Positions 30,140 to 43,400 of a stretch of 64,000 nucleotides of DNA are shown here, piece by piece; the stretch's first letter is position 1; each line of letters starts with the position of its first letter. The notes beneath the pieces were generated by a model, which did no database searches, had not been told where the DNA came from, and worked only from the letters and a program-made list of their open reading frames with translations. Source of the DNA: Euglena gracilis (taxonomy: Eukaryota; Euglenida; Euglenophyceae; Euglenales); the NCBI GenBank assembly GCA_039621445.1, contig CP154955.1, forward strand, positions 62,103,668 to 62,167,667, read 5' to 3'. The translations under genes were made by a program, and so were the position numbers.

Positions 30140-33100
30140 ATGCAAAGCACAGGCCCCAACCATCAATTCAACTATGCCTTATTACAGGCATCATTGCAAG
30201 ACATTGACCAAGAAACTGGGGATTGGAAGCTTTTATGTGAAAGTGCTTCCAGTTCCCACGCCGATGAGGCACAATTGATTCAATTGTCACAATTGCAACA
30301 CTTGTCATCATTGACAGTGTTCGGCGATGAGCCCTCCACATCATTGGCTTCAGAGGCTAATGCGGCCTCTTCCGCACTCACCTTGCCACAACGGGGGTAT
30401 TCGCCTCTGTCTGAGACAATGGTGCAGCTGCACACACCGGAGAGACCCGTGGTGATTCCGCCACCAGGCTTCTCTGGTGATGGTGGGCTAGAAACCCCGT
30501 GTTTCTTTCAACCCCCACCGGCTCTTCCACCGGCAAGCCCTTACAGAGGTTTGCCACGACCACCCGATATCGGGTGCTATCCCGCACTACCTTGGCAACC
30601 GGAGACTCGCCTCGTGGTGCCGGAATTCTCTGGTACATCCCAACCCATGGATGACTATGGGAAGGGCACTGGTGAGCTCCCCACTGCTGAGGATGTGCAG
30701 GATATTGTTGCTCGGCTTCCAGGGGATCACCTCCTTGTGAGGCAGTTCAACCATGTGCAACAATGCGTTGCAGAGTGTGCAACCGCATTGAACAAAGTGC
30801 TTCAGTTTGATGAGGACAACCAGAAACATGTCTTCACCAAGCTGGAATTCTGCTGGAATTACTTGCAGGAAGTTGGCAAATATTGCCGGAGGAATTTCGA
30901 AAGTGCGGGTATTGACCTTGCAAACTTTCGGGAAACCTTTGACAAAATGTGCCAACAACTCCCGCAACACTTCCGGCAAATTAGTGAATCCATGCAGGAA
31001 GCAAACGCGGAATGACTCCAAGTTTCTGCACTCGCATGACTCTCGACATCGGTTAGCGAGACAACTGGAGTCCTGTTCATCCGTGTTTTTGCATTTGCAA
31101 CAGCAGTTGCACGCACGAGATTCCTCGTCTGCAACATCCAGCAGTGGTGGATTTGTGTCTATGGACCATTTCACCACATTGTCCGCAACTTTCCATGAAT
31201 CGCAACACCGCATTATGCAGTTGTGCGATGAAACGGAAAAGTTTCGGAAATTCCAGTCACAAGCCAACGAGAATTTTGCTCCCCACACGTATGTGCGGCA
31301 GTTGGAGGGGCGACTTTCCCGATTGGAGCAGAAAACCTGCTATTGTGACGCGAATCGGGTTGGATTATCCAATCTGAGCGCGAAAGTCGCGGAAATGGCA
31401 CAACGGCAGGATTCCCTGCAGTCGCAGTTGCAATCCGACATTGGCGGGATTAACTCGGCCATTGCGGGTTTGCAACAAAGCTATTCTGCACTTTCCCACC
31501 GAGTTCCGGACATTAGCGGTATTCAGACTGCTATTGGGGAACTACAGACCAGGTATGCATCGGTGTCTACCAAAGTAACGGAAATGCAGTCTTTGCCTGC
31601 AGGTTCCAGTTCTCGGATTACCGAGAACCCTGATTTCAAGGCATTTTATGACAAAATGCTCACTAACAATAAGGAAACCTTGCAAGATTTCTGCAACAGC
31701 CTAATACGGCTTGAGGAATCGGTGAATTGGAATGCCCGATCCACGCAAAGTGAGATTACCAGGTTGGATGAGCGAATTTCCGCGTTTTCGGATAACCCAC
31801 AACCCGGAAATTTGCCCATGGGTACCACACCCGTGTTGTCGGATAACCCTGCACAGGTTGCACCCACCACCACACCAACCAAGGTGACATCACCTTTGCA
31901 GATTCTCTCAAATGCTGTAAAAGCATTAATGGGACAACTCCAATTATTGGATAAGTCTCACGGGAAACTTGTCCAAGATGTTACCGGAATTTCCGAAAGC
32001 ATTCCGCACTTGGATGATTTTTCCCGTTACCCCAAGCGTATTCGCGCTTTGGAGGATGAAGTTGACCGTATTTGCGGCCAACTCCAACTCGTTGAGCATT
32101 TGGAGCAAAGTGTGCATGACTTGTCTGTGGGTTTGGATAATGTGTCCAACCAACAGCGGGTTTCACACCGCAATTCGGCAGTATGCATTGCCGAAGGTGC
32201 GCCAGATGCTCCAGATTCGCGTTTCCACAACCCGAATCTGGGTGCACATGCACCACCACCACCGGTGTCCCGAGTGTCACAATCCGCGATTCCGCGAATT
32301 GTGCCACCATTGGCCTTGCCTACAACTCAAAACCAGTTTTCGGATGAATCTCCCATTACGGGAACCGAATTTTCGGGAAAAACGGCGATTCCGCCAAGTC
32401 TCCATAAAGAAATCCATCATTCCATGCTTGTGCGTGGAATGAGCCAAACCCGTACACCGGGAGTGGGTCACATGTTGCATGCGCGACATACCCCCACACC
32501 GGAGAGTCTCCCTTTTACGGGTGACCAACAGGGTTTGCGACCGGATTTCCGGTACCAGGATTCACCTCCACCAGAAATTTCACGATTCCGGCAAGAATCC
32601 GGAAAGGATACGCTTGGTGCTCGAGCGTACCCGGGCCCGAATCCACGGAATACCACCGAGGGCCAACGGGTTTTTCAGAAAGACTTCAAGGGCACCATCG
32701 CAATCGCGAATAAGGTGAAGCCCCAATGGGACAGTGACCCAACCACATGCAGACAGTTTTTCCGGGACTGGGAGTACTACTGGGCATTGAAAGGGCCAAC
32801 CCAGGACACAAACCCGGAGGTGATCAAGATGTAATTCATCGATTGCCTCCCTAGGGATGAGAAGGAGCGCGCGCGACAACTTTTCATTCGCTAACGCGTT
32901 TCCTTTGATGACCTGGTGGAGCAATACGCTTCCACCAGTTCAAGTTTGGTCGCTAGGATAACCCTGGAGACCAAGTGGCGGCAGTGCGCCCCACCCGATC
33001 GGAAGTGGAAGTCCATTGACCTTTGGTATGCCAAATGGTTAGGACTTGCCGCTGAAGTGGATGAACTAAGTGAAAAGCAAATGCGCGAACAGTTTGACGC

Positions 33101-34115
33101 TGTTCTAATGCATTTCACGCCTAGCCTCATCAAGGATATCTATCGTGAGGAGTTGGCGGGAAATGCAATGACTCTTGACCAACGCTGGAACTACGTTTCC
33201 AAGCAATTGAAGCTATCACAGCTTCTTGGTCAGATTCAATCCGCGTGTACCGCACACCCAACCGCTGGATTACCGGCTGGTTCGGTGAACGCATTGCAAA
33301 AATCACCGGTTTCACCCGCTTCACCCACCACGGGATCGAAAACGCGATACCCGCGTTCTTCGGACCATGCCACGGATAAAGTGTGCTTTTTGTGCAACAA
33401 ATCGGGACATATGTCTCGGGAATGTCCTAATCCTGAAGCGCGTAAGCGTATTCAGAGTCCGCGAGGCTCGACCTCATCACGAGGTTCGGGTTCCTCCGCG
33501 TTTTCACGCCAATCGGGCAATTCACGGTCATCGGGTCCCCGTTCCGGTGGTATTAGCCCCCGGATCCCGTTCCGCGATGAGCGGAAACACGGTACCCCTC
33601 TGGGTAGGTCACCTGGTGCCCCGGCCAAGAAGCGTGATTCTCATCGCGAGACATCGCGATCGCGTTCGCGAAGCGGATCATCTACTTCGCGATCCTCGTC
33701 GGGAAAACCCCGATACACCGGTCATGGTCGACGGGATACCCGGTCACCACGACGGTTTGACGGGAAATCGGGAAACCGATCCCCCCGTTACCCAGGCTCG
33801 CGACACAAATCTCGGTGTTCGCTTTGTGGATCGAGTGATCACCACTCATCCAAATGTCCGCGTTCTCGTTCTCCCCGCCCTGGCCAACGTCATCGCGGTA
33901 TGAATCGCGGTGACAAGGGTCACTCCTCCAACCGCCATAAAGTCGGTTTCAAGATATCTTGTTTGGAGGATGACACCCCGGCTTCGGGCAGGGAGGGGGA
34001 TGAGACCACGGATACCGATTTCGACGAGGCCCGCATGGCGGTGCGCACGTTGAAATCCGTTTATACCTCTAAAAGGCCCATAGCCGGCTATTCGGCCGGT
34101 TCGGACCTGGAGTAG
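30140..34115 (+). pseudogene. Gag of element 1, decayed
   Basis: Counterpart of the intact Gag of element 2. It starts at ATG 30140 (MQSTGPNHQ). A frameshift lies near 31010. Two nonsense codons, TAA at 32832-32834 and TAA near 32893, occur where element 2 has GAA and TAC. The remaining C-terminal part (32916-34115) is open and keeps both zinc knuckles (CFLCNKSGHMSREC near 33388, CSLCGSSDHHSSKC near 33820) and the R/S-rich stretch. It ends at the same UAG as in element 2. Confidence 0.9.
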
Positions 34116-34151
34116 GGGAGCCCGAGGTCCGAGGGCACGGACCTCTGGGCT
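34101..34151 (+). promoter_or_regulatory. Gag stop codon with nested hairpins (candidate readthrough signal), element 1
   Basis: UAG at 34113-34115 is followed by GGG and then a 13-bp stem with one bulged base: 34119-34131 pairs with 34138-34151, loop AGGGCA, bulge T34146. An alternative stem pairs TCGGACCT (34101-34108) with AGGTCCGA (34125-34132) and puts the UAG in its loop. The two stems exclude each other. The frame after the UAG is the protease frame. The same sequence is conserved in element 2. Confidence 0.6.
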
Positions 34152-37100
34152 GATGAACAGATGGAGGTAGGACCTGATCAACCCTGCCCCCCCTGCCCAT
34201 CTGCCTTCCTGGTCGGTACCCGGAAAATTTTCGGGTCCCCCACCCCCCACTCCAACTTTCCGCTCGGAATGTTGTGCAAAGTAGGAAAGGGTTCATGGGA
34301 AAGCTGGCAAGAAAACGTATTTTCGCCAGACCCTTCACTTTGCTTACCCCCCATGGAACTTTTGGTCCAAGCGGAAATCAAAATCCAAAATTTTTGTGCA
34401 AAAGTCAAAATTCTCATTGACACTGGTTGTCGCATTGCACTACTTTTTCGGTTCGGGTTGATACCAACCCCCCTCTTGGTGAAAGCCAAGAAGCCGATCA
34501 AAATTGCGGTGGTGACTTGGGATGCTTTTTGGACATTGTCCTACCCCTCATCCCCAAGCACCACTCACACCCCCCCCAACCGCAAAATTTTCCGGATACC
34601 TGGGGATATGAATCCGGAATCCATGGTTCTGACGTAATTCTGGGATACCCCTTTTTACGTCAGCACCGGCTGGTAGTGGATTGCCACTCCCACGGTTTGC
34701 GCACATCACCATTCGCCTCATTGCCCCCCAAACCCTCATCACCTGTGGCGTCAACCGCGATAGCCACCAATTTTTCCACACCGTTTTCGAAAACTTTTAC
34801 CCCGTTACCAACCACACCAACCAACGTTTTCCACACCGGGTGTACCGAGAAAGTTCACCCCCTGCCCATTGACACACCAACTTCCGTTCCCCATGAGGCA
34901 GGGCAAGCGAGTAGCGGTACCCCCCTCGTTCCACTGGGTTACAAGACGAAAGCCCAAAGGCCTGAAGTACGTACGGTGTCGAGTAGTCGCCCAGCTGCAC
35001 CAATACCCCGTTTTCCACCAGATGTATCGCTTTCAGATACATCTGTACACCCCCCAGCAGCTACAACAGCGCATCCCAACTTTTACACACACCCCCACCA
35101 GACCAACATGCGCGACCAGGACCACTACTCCGACACTTCCTTCCAATGTGTGCACTGTAGGAGAATTTCCGCCCAGCCAGATTTCGATTGTGGAACTAGT
35201 CCAAACACCAACACTAATCCCGATTTCGCGTAACCATACACTTGGTTGCGGATCGCAATGCGCGACCGTACATCAAGTGCTCCAACAACGAGGTATTGCC
35301 TTGTTGTTTGGGACCGCGAAATCCGTGTCACACACCTCCCCCACCTCCATCTGGCATGATATGGACTGGGTATGCACCCATCCAACCCATCAACCCTTGG
35401 GAATGCCCCTTGGGAGTGTGGATGACACACCCTTGACCTATGTTTGCGGATCCCTGAATTGCGTTACCGCTCTTCAACCCGCGAACCAGGTCGAAAACTA
35501 CGCGACGCGCGTATGGAACGCATTTAATTTTGGTCAATACCGTATTTTGGAGGAATGGTTCTCCAAAATCGCGGCTTTGGCTGATTCCTTCGATTTGTCG
35601 TTGGAAATTGATGCGTTTTCATCAAAAGCGCATGCGCGCTTGTCGCGATATTGGTCGCGACATACCAACGCATTTCTTAAATTCTGGGGTGATACGGTGC
35701 TGTGGATGCATCCTCCCCCAAAGCTTATCCCGGATGTGGTGGAGAAAATCCTCCGCGATGAAGCGCGAGGAGCTCTCCTCATACCGGTCAATCCGAATGC
35801 GGATTGGTTTCACCAACTATCCTCGGTGTGTTTTCATTGGTGGGATTTACCCGCTGATGTACCACTATTCGAGGATTTTTGTGGTATATTATTACCACCT
35901 GTTAAAGAAATCATTTTTCGCGTTTGTTTCTTTGACGCATTCGGAATATCCGATTTGCGTGTGCCAAGATACCTTGGTACCAATGGGGATGCCACACCCT
36001 CAACGCAGATTTCTGCGGTCATTGAGAGTGCGGACCAACACCCCAAGTCTGCTGACTATTGTTCGCGAATTGCTCGCGAATTCCATGGTGTACTGGATAA
36101 TCCATTTTACGCCTGCGACATCGACCCCGCGATTCGCGGTTCCGTTCGGTGTTTGCAAAATCGAGCTCAAGGATGGCGCTAAACCTATGCACCCGGAAAT
36201 TCTTCCGTTGCTCGGGTGAACGCGAACAGGCTGTCAACGAGATGATTGAGAAGCTCATCCAGCGGAAGTGGATTATCCCTTCCAAGAGCGAGTGGACATC
36301 ACAAGCTTTTGTGGTGCCCAAACCCGCTGACCAGTCTGGTCAGAAGAAGTGGAGACTGGTGCTGGATTACCGGTACCTGAACTCCCAAACGAAGGATGAC
36401 CCCTTCCCGTTACTGCTGATCGAGGATTGGATCGCCAAACAACGAGGTATTGCCTTGTTGTTTGGGACCGCGAAATCCGTGTCACACACCTCCCCCACCT
36501 CCATCTGGCATGATATGGACTGGGTATGCACCCATCCAACCCATCAACCCTTGGGAATGCCCCTTGGGAGTGTGGATGACACACCCTTGACCTATGTTTG
36601 CGGATCCCTGAATTGCGCTACCGCTCTTCAACCCGCGAACCAGGTCGACAACTACGCGACGCGCGTATGGAACGCATTTAATTTTGGCCAATACCGTATT
36701 TTGGAGGAATGGTTCTCCAAAATCGCGGCTTTGGCTGATTCCTTCGATTTGTCGTTGGAAATTGATGCGTTTTCATCAAACGCGCATGCGCGCTTGTCGC
36801 GACATTGGTCGCGACATACCAACGCATTTCTTAAATTCTGGGGTGATACGGTGCTGTGGATGCATCCTCCCCCAAAGCTTATCCCGGATGTGGTGGAGAA
36901 AATCCTCCGCGATAAAGCGCGAGGAGCTCTCCTCATACCGGTCAATCCGAATGCGGATTGGTTTCACCAACTATCCTATGTGTGTTTTCATTGGTGGGAT
37001 TTACCCGCTGATGTACCACTATTCGAGGATTTTTGTGGTATATTATTACCACCTGTTAAAGAAATCATTTTTCGCGTTTGTTTCTTTGACGCATTCGGAA

Positions 37101-40100
37101 TATCCGATTTGCGTGTGCCAAGATACCTTGGTACCAATGGGGATGCCACACCCTCAACGCAGATTTCTGCGGTCATTGAGAGTGCGGACCAACACCCCAA
37201 GTCTGCTGACTATTGTTCGCGAATTGCTCGCGAATTCCATGGTGTACTGGATAATCCAGTTTACGCCTGCGACATCGACCCCGCAATTCGCGGTCCGTTC
37301 GGTGTTTGCAAAATCGAGCTCAAGGATGGCGCTAAACCTATGCACCAGAAATTCTTCCGTTGCTCGGGTGAACGCGAACAGGCTCTCAACGAGATGATTG
37401 AGAAGCTCATCCAGCGGAAGTGGATTATCCCTTCCAAGAGCGAGTGGACATCACAAGCTTTTGTGGTGCCCAAACCCGCTGACCAGTCTGGTCAGAAGAA
37501 GTGGAGACTGGTGCTGGATTACCGGTACCTGAACTCCCAAACGAAGGATGACCCCTTCCCGTTACTGCTGATCGAGGATTGGATCGCCAAACAATCGGAT
37601 AACCGGTTGTGGTCAATCTTTGATCTGGAAGACGGTTTCCATCAGATGCATTTGCATCCTGATTCGCAACCGTACACGGCATTCGTGACATCCAAGGGTG
37701 TGTGCCAATGGACGGTACTCCCCATGGGTGTTAAGAATGGCCCAGCCATGTTTCAACGCATGATCCAGTGGGTTTTGCGCGATTTACCGTTTGCTCTGGT
37801 GTACATCGATGATGTACTGGTGGGAACTCAACCGCCATCCGCGAAATCGGGCGAGGATATCCTCGACCCGCATTATCGCGATGTGCGCGCGGTATTATCC
37901 GCGTTCCAGAAGCATGTGCTTTTTGTGAAGGGTTCCAAAATGCACCTGTTTCGCAAAATTATTAAGTTTTGCGGACACATCCTGAGCAACGGGCAGCGTA
38001 AAGCCGCACCCAGTAAGATGGAGGCCATTAAGAAATGGACTCCTGAGGTCATTAAGACCTTAACGCATTTAAAGGGATTTTTGGGATTAGCCCAATACTA
38101 CGCGATTTACATGGAAGATTTCGCGAAAATCGCGGTACCCCTAACCCGACAACTCAAAAACCGGACACCCGATAACGCAAAAGTCATTTGGGATGACCAA
38201 ATGCGCGAGGCCTTGAATAAAATCAAGGACTTTCTCCTCGAGAACGTGGTTCTCGATATCGCGGATCCATACAAACCGTATGTCCTGGAGGTCGACAGCA
38301 GCGATTACGCTGTTGGCGGGGTTCTTAGCCAGCATAATGCGGCAAAGGAACTCCAACCTGTGGCTTTCTTCAGCAGGAAGCTACAGGGCGACAACGGGAA
38401 AGGACAGGTTAAATGGAGCATTCGCGAAAAGGAGACATATGCCATTGTGCTAATTCTCCAGAAATTCCGCAGCTGGATAGCCAGCAGCCTGGTCCAGATA
38501 CTGGTGTTGACGGATCATGAGAGCCTTCAACACTGGTATACCGAGGACCTGAACAAGGCCATGTCATCAGTTGGCAGAAGATGCCGATGGCATGAGTTCT
38601 TGAGCCAGTTTAACCTGGTGGTAGTTTATACCCCAGGTCATACGCAAAAAGTTGCGGATCCTCTCAGCCGAGCCCCCTGGTATTATCCTGGGAACCCGGA
38701 TGAGGGTGATTCGACTTTTCATGACAGCCATGAGGCTGACCAGTTCGCACGTCGATCCGACGCTGCGGAAAACGTGCTCGATTCACTACCGGTTTCCCGG
38801 GTGTATCGCAGCATCGTCATTTCACCATTGCGTGGAAGGCGCCGGCGTGGACGCACTGCCGGACCCCGTCGCATTACGCGTACGGAAACTCCTACCCCCC
38901 TATTTTTCCGCGAATGGGATTATTCGCGTGACCCTGTATATAGTACCATTGTGAATAGACTTCGTAATGGTGAACCTATAGAGAATTACTCTCTATCACC
39001 ATTGCGGCTTATTTTCCGGAATGATTCTGGTTATAAATATTGTATACCCCAAGGCCTGGTTGATGATGTGATTTTGAGCTATCACAACCATGGTCACCCT
39101 GGGGCCCCCAAACTTCTTTCACTAGTGGGTCGCAGATATTGCACAACCCTGAGTGAAAAGAATTATATTCGCGCTGTTTGCAAATTTCGCAACGGTGCCA
39201 AATTTGTCAGGCTGTGAAACCGCGCAGAGGTACCCCCCCTGGTACGATGGACTTTTTCCCCGTACCACCTGACATTTTTACGTCCCTCTGCATGGATTTT
39301 CTCGAACTTGAACCTTGCAAAGGATCAGATGACAAAATTTACGATTACGTTCTTGTTGTCGTCTGTCGGCTAAGTGGGTACATAGTAGCCATTCCATGCC
39401 GGAAAGCAGGGTTGACAGCCCAAATTTTGGCATCCATATTCCTGGAGAAATGCATCTGTTTAATGGGTTTACCGAACGAAATCGTGAGTGATCAAGATCA
39501 CTTGATCTCTTCGCGGTTTTTCACAACTTTGTGCGGTTTACTCGGCATTGAGCAGCACTTTTCCATTATATACCGCCCGAAAGGCAATGGTAGAGCCGAG
39601 GCAGCCGTGAAATCCGTTGTCAATATGCTTCGCCTTTCACTGGCTGACTCGGGTAAGAATTGGTTATCCGTTCTTCATTGGTGTTTATTTTACATCAATA
39701 CCTTGCCAGGGTTGGTATTACCACACTCACCGTACAAAATTGTTTTCGGACGAGACCCTCCGGCCACAGGGGATATCCCCTCGGAGAGACCGAAGTAGCG
39801 TCAGCTGTGAAACGTGGTTCGCAGAAGTGGAATCACTCCGCTTTGCAGTCCAATCACGTATCACAGAAATTCATTCCAACAAACGGAAATCGTTTTTGCA
39901 GAACTTCAACACACCTGTGTATAGTCCAGGTGACCGCGTGTGGGTACGGAATAACCGCACCCGCATGCAATCTTCCAAGCTAGATCCTCTTTGGCTCGGC
40001 CCATGCGAAATTCTGGAGAGGTTAGGTAGTAGCGGGCGATATAAAAGTTGCCTTGCCCAACGGGATTGAGGACGTCCATATGGACGACTTCAAACCGTAC

Positions 40101-40364
40101 CTAAGCCCCCCAGACGGAAAAGCTATCCCCTGCCTATATTTCAAGCCCCGTTCCAGATTACCTGAAACGGACGACTTTGTGGTCGATAAGATAATAGACC
40201 ACATGGTCGACAGGGGTGTGCACTATTGGAAAGTTCGCTGGAAAGGGTATGGGCCAGAGGAGGACACTTGGGAGCCAGCATCCAGTTTTGTTGGATATGT
40301 CCAACAGGATTGGAAGCTGTGGAACAAGCGCAATAACATAGAAATAAACATAAACACTTTCTGA
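34116..40364 (+). pseudogene. Pol of element 1 (protease, RT, RNase H, integrase, chromodomain), decayed
   Basis: Protease motif ILIDTGCR lies near 34415. A 25-nt deletion near 34507 relative to element 2 shifts the frame and a 2-nt loss near 35195 restores it. The linker domain and the start of RT are duplicated (35286-36439 and 36440-37593). From 36149 a 1,022-codon frame covers the second linker copy, RT (YIDD near 37805), RNase H (DSSDYAVGG near 38300) and the first part of the integrase. A 1-nt frameshift near 39175, shared with element 2, leads into the catalytic core (39178-39798: [21 protein letters not shown]). Further shifts near 39795 and 40048 precede the chromodomain ([10 protein letters not shown] near 40248). 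Confidence 0.88.
35286..37593 (+). repeat. 1,154-bp tandem duplication inside pol of element 1
   Basis: 35286-36439 and 36440-37593 are about 99 percent identical, with roughly 14 differences. The unit covers the adenine-methyltransferase-like domain and the N-terminal RT motifs. Element 2 has a single copy. The length is not a multiple of three. Junction sequences share AACAA, suggesting microhomology. Confidence 0.9.
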
Positions 40365-40488
40365 AACGATTTCGTTTTTGAGAATGCGTGTGCTTTATGT
40401 GAATGTTTCGCGTTTTTTCAGTGCACCAGCACTCAAAGCGACTGACAACAAGGTTACCCTTAGTTGTCGTCGTCGTTCGGGTAGCATC

Positions 40489-43400
40489 ATGCTGCCTGGG
40501 CGCGGACCTGGACCAGGTCCACCATGGCCGCAGCCCTCTGGCGCGCCATACCCCCAGTACCCTCAGTATGCTGAGGCCCCGATTTCGGGTGCCCCACATG
40601 CTGAGAGGGTTTCAGCCCCGGTATTCGCCGCGGCTACCAGCAGCCGGTCCGCAGATGCGGTACCAGATCCATCTGCCGTCCAGCAGCCGGCACCTCAGCC
40701 ACCAGCGCAGCGCAGATCGCGCCTGCCCCCGTATGCGGGAGAGATGATCTTCCGCACTACGGAGACGTTGGAGCGGGCGATGCGTATGTGCGCACACACC
40801 CAACGGAGCCCTTTATGCAAACCCTTTGGGATGCATACTGTGCTCAGTTGTTGGTGGTAGCCAACACCCCTGTGGCTCAGTGGTGTCCCTGTGGTCAGGC
40901 CCTGATGACAGGGAGACGGTATTTCTCGTCCGCATCCGATTCCGGATTTGAGCCTTGCGAGACCATGATGGATCTGGGCGTGTATGTGCCGCCCATGCTG
41001 CAAACGCAGACGCCGGTGGGATCCCACACCGTGCATATGCGTGAGCACACGCCCCCACCGGTAGGTGAGGCTGTGCATGTCCCACCTGGGATGACGAGAA
41101 TTTTTGCTCGCCCGCCCTCGCCGCAGCGAATGCCGCCGCGCGAGCCGCCAGCGGAGCAATTTGTCTCGCGGTACGCGACGCACGCGGATTACCCGCGCGG
41201 CGCACGCGTGCTCCCAGCCGGACAGTCGGACGTGCCCTCTGAGGCATACGTCCAACACATGTTCATGCACTGGATGCCACAAGCATCACCGGTCGCCCCT
41301 GTCCCTGGCGTTGAGCCACGGAGGCAGGCGGAGCCCATAGTGGTGGAGGATGAACCTCCCCACCGTGAGGCAGCCCGACCGCCGAGTGCAGCCCCTGTCC
41401 AGACTGGGGATGTCCCCCGTCGGCAGGAGACTCCCTACTACCACATGGCACCTCCGGGAACCGAGCAGGATGAGCTTGCTCGGCATTTTCTGCAGGAGCC
41501 AGTATTCACGTCTGAAGAGCACCGGGCGAGGTATTACTCCTCGCTGGCCGCCCTTCAGGGCCGTGGATACACCCCGTACCATCCGTACCAACCGCAGCTG
41601 CGGGTGGCGAGCCCCGTATTACCCGGTGAACCCCCGGCAGGAGCGGCAGGATTGCCTGCCACCCTGAAGCGCGATAGGGTTACGGAGAACCTTACCCCAC
41701 AGCCCAGGCGACCCAGCCCACGGGACGCGGAAAGCGGTGCGGCAATGCAGGTGGAAGCCAGCCAGGATACCCCGGCTGGGCAACCACCGGCAGTGGCACA
41801 GGCAGCGATGAGCCGTCCTGTTGCCGCAATGCCACCGCCGATCCCTCCGGTATGGAAGGAGCCGCGACCCCCTACGCCGAAACCAAGCCCACGCCAGGCT
41901 CCTAGCCAGCGCCCAGCCACGCCGTCACCGCGACGTGCAGCGGAACGGCAAGGTCCCTCCCCAGAGATGGAATGGGAAGGTACCGAACCGACTCCTGCCG
42001 CACCGAGCGCCCGACCCTCTGGTATTCGCCAGACAGGGAAGGACAAAGGTAAGGCTGAGGGCAAAGGCAAGGGAGAAGGCAAAGGCGTGGCCGGCAAAGG
42101 TAAGGGTGAGGGCAAGGGTAAGGGTACAGCCCGTGAGGAGGAGGAAGAAGCCAGCAGAAAGAGGAGCAGGAAGAACCAGCAGAAGTCCTCTCGGACTTTG
42201 AGCATATGCTCAGGTTCAAGGAGGAGCTGGAGGACGAAGGCTGGCGAATGCAGCATGATTACCATGTTGCAGGAAACCGCCCCGTCACTCCACCACAAGC
42301 AGTCATCGATGTGGTATTACGCCACACCGAGAACAGAGTCAGACTATTCCATTACGGAATAGATCTGTACGCCTTCGAAGGTGAAGGTGGCAGACCCTTG
42401 CTGGATGCCCAGCCAGGTTTCTGGGAACTCTGGTTTTGGCTGGGATACCCCTGCCAGAACTGGGGTCTCTTCAGCGATTCCACTGGTCGCAGTTACCTGC
42501 ACCAGTTGGGTTTTCGGGACCAGCGTGTGTTGGCCCGAAGGCTGAAGGCAGTCTTCGACTGTATTCATACAGTCGGACCCCTCGGCGTACAGTGGGAATT
42601 CTACCCACTACACGACGACATCGAACGCCTAATCGAGGTGTTGTGGTGCAACAACCTTCAGGTATGGCTGGTGAGCCATTACGGCTCCACCTTCCGCGTT
42701 AGGCGTGTCTCCCTGGCTTACCCGCAGAGGTATGACCTCTGCTGTAAGTACTGCCGGCAGGAATTTCCTGTCGACTTCTGGGGATTCGGCGTGCGCGGAA
42801 GTCCTCCACCGCCTCGGGATAACCCGGGCCTGGAGATGGGACGCCGCATGCTTATGCATGTGTGCCGCGACGCCCCGGATGTCCAGGGCAAAAGTCGCCG
42901 CGTCCACAAGCAGCGTATTTTTATGCTGCAGCAGTTCTGGTGACGAGCCTGGAGCGCCTACGTCATGGAGGTGTATATACATCTCCGTGACCCCCAGGAC
43001 GATAGGCCTGGTATGGAAAGCCTGCCACCGGATTACGGTGACGCCATCGAGGGTCCTCGTCGTCGGATTCTCGGCCACCTGCGCCCCAAATGGCAACTGG
43101 CTGATATCAGCCTGGAGGAACATTTGCGGCGACAGTTTGGCGGTACCCTCGACCGGGAGGTATTCCTTCCGCTGATGTCTCACCCGAAGGCCATCCTCGA
43201 CCAGCGTATGCGGATTCTGGCATGCGTTCAGGAGTTCGAGGAGGGCTTTTTCGAGGTCTTGGAGGACACGCGTTACCGCGGCTTCCTGGGCCCGAACAGG
43301 CCTGCCAACTCCTAGGTGCAGCCATCATGGCCGCCACCCTGGCCCAACAGCGCTAGTAGCAGTACGCTGGCCTTTTACAGGCTGGCGGATGCCCAGGGAT

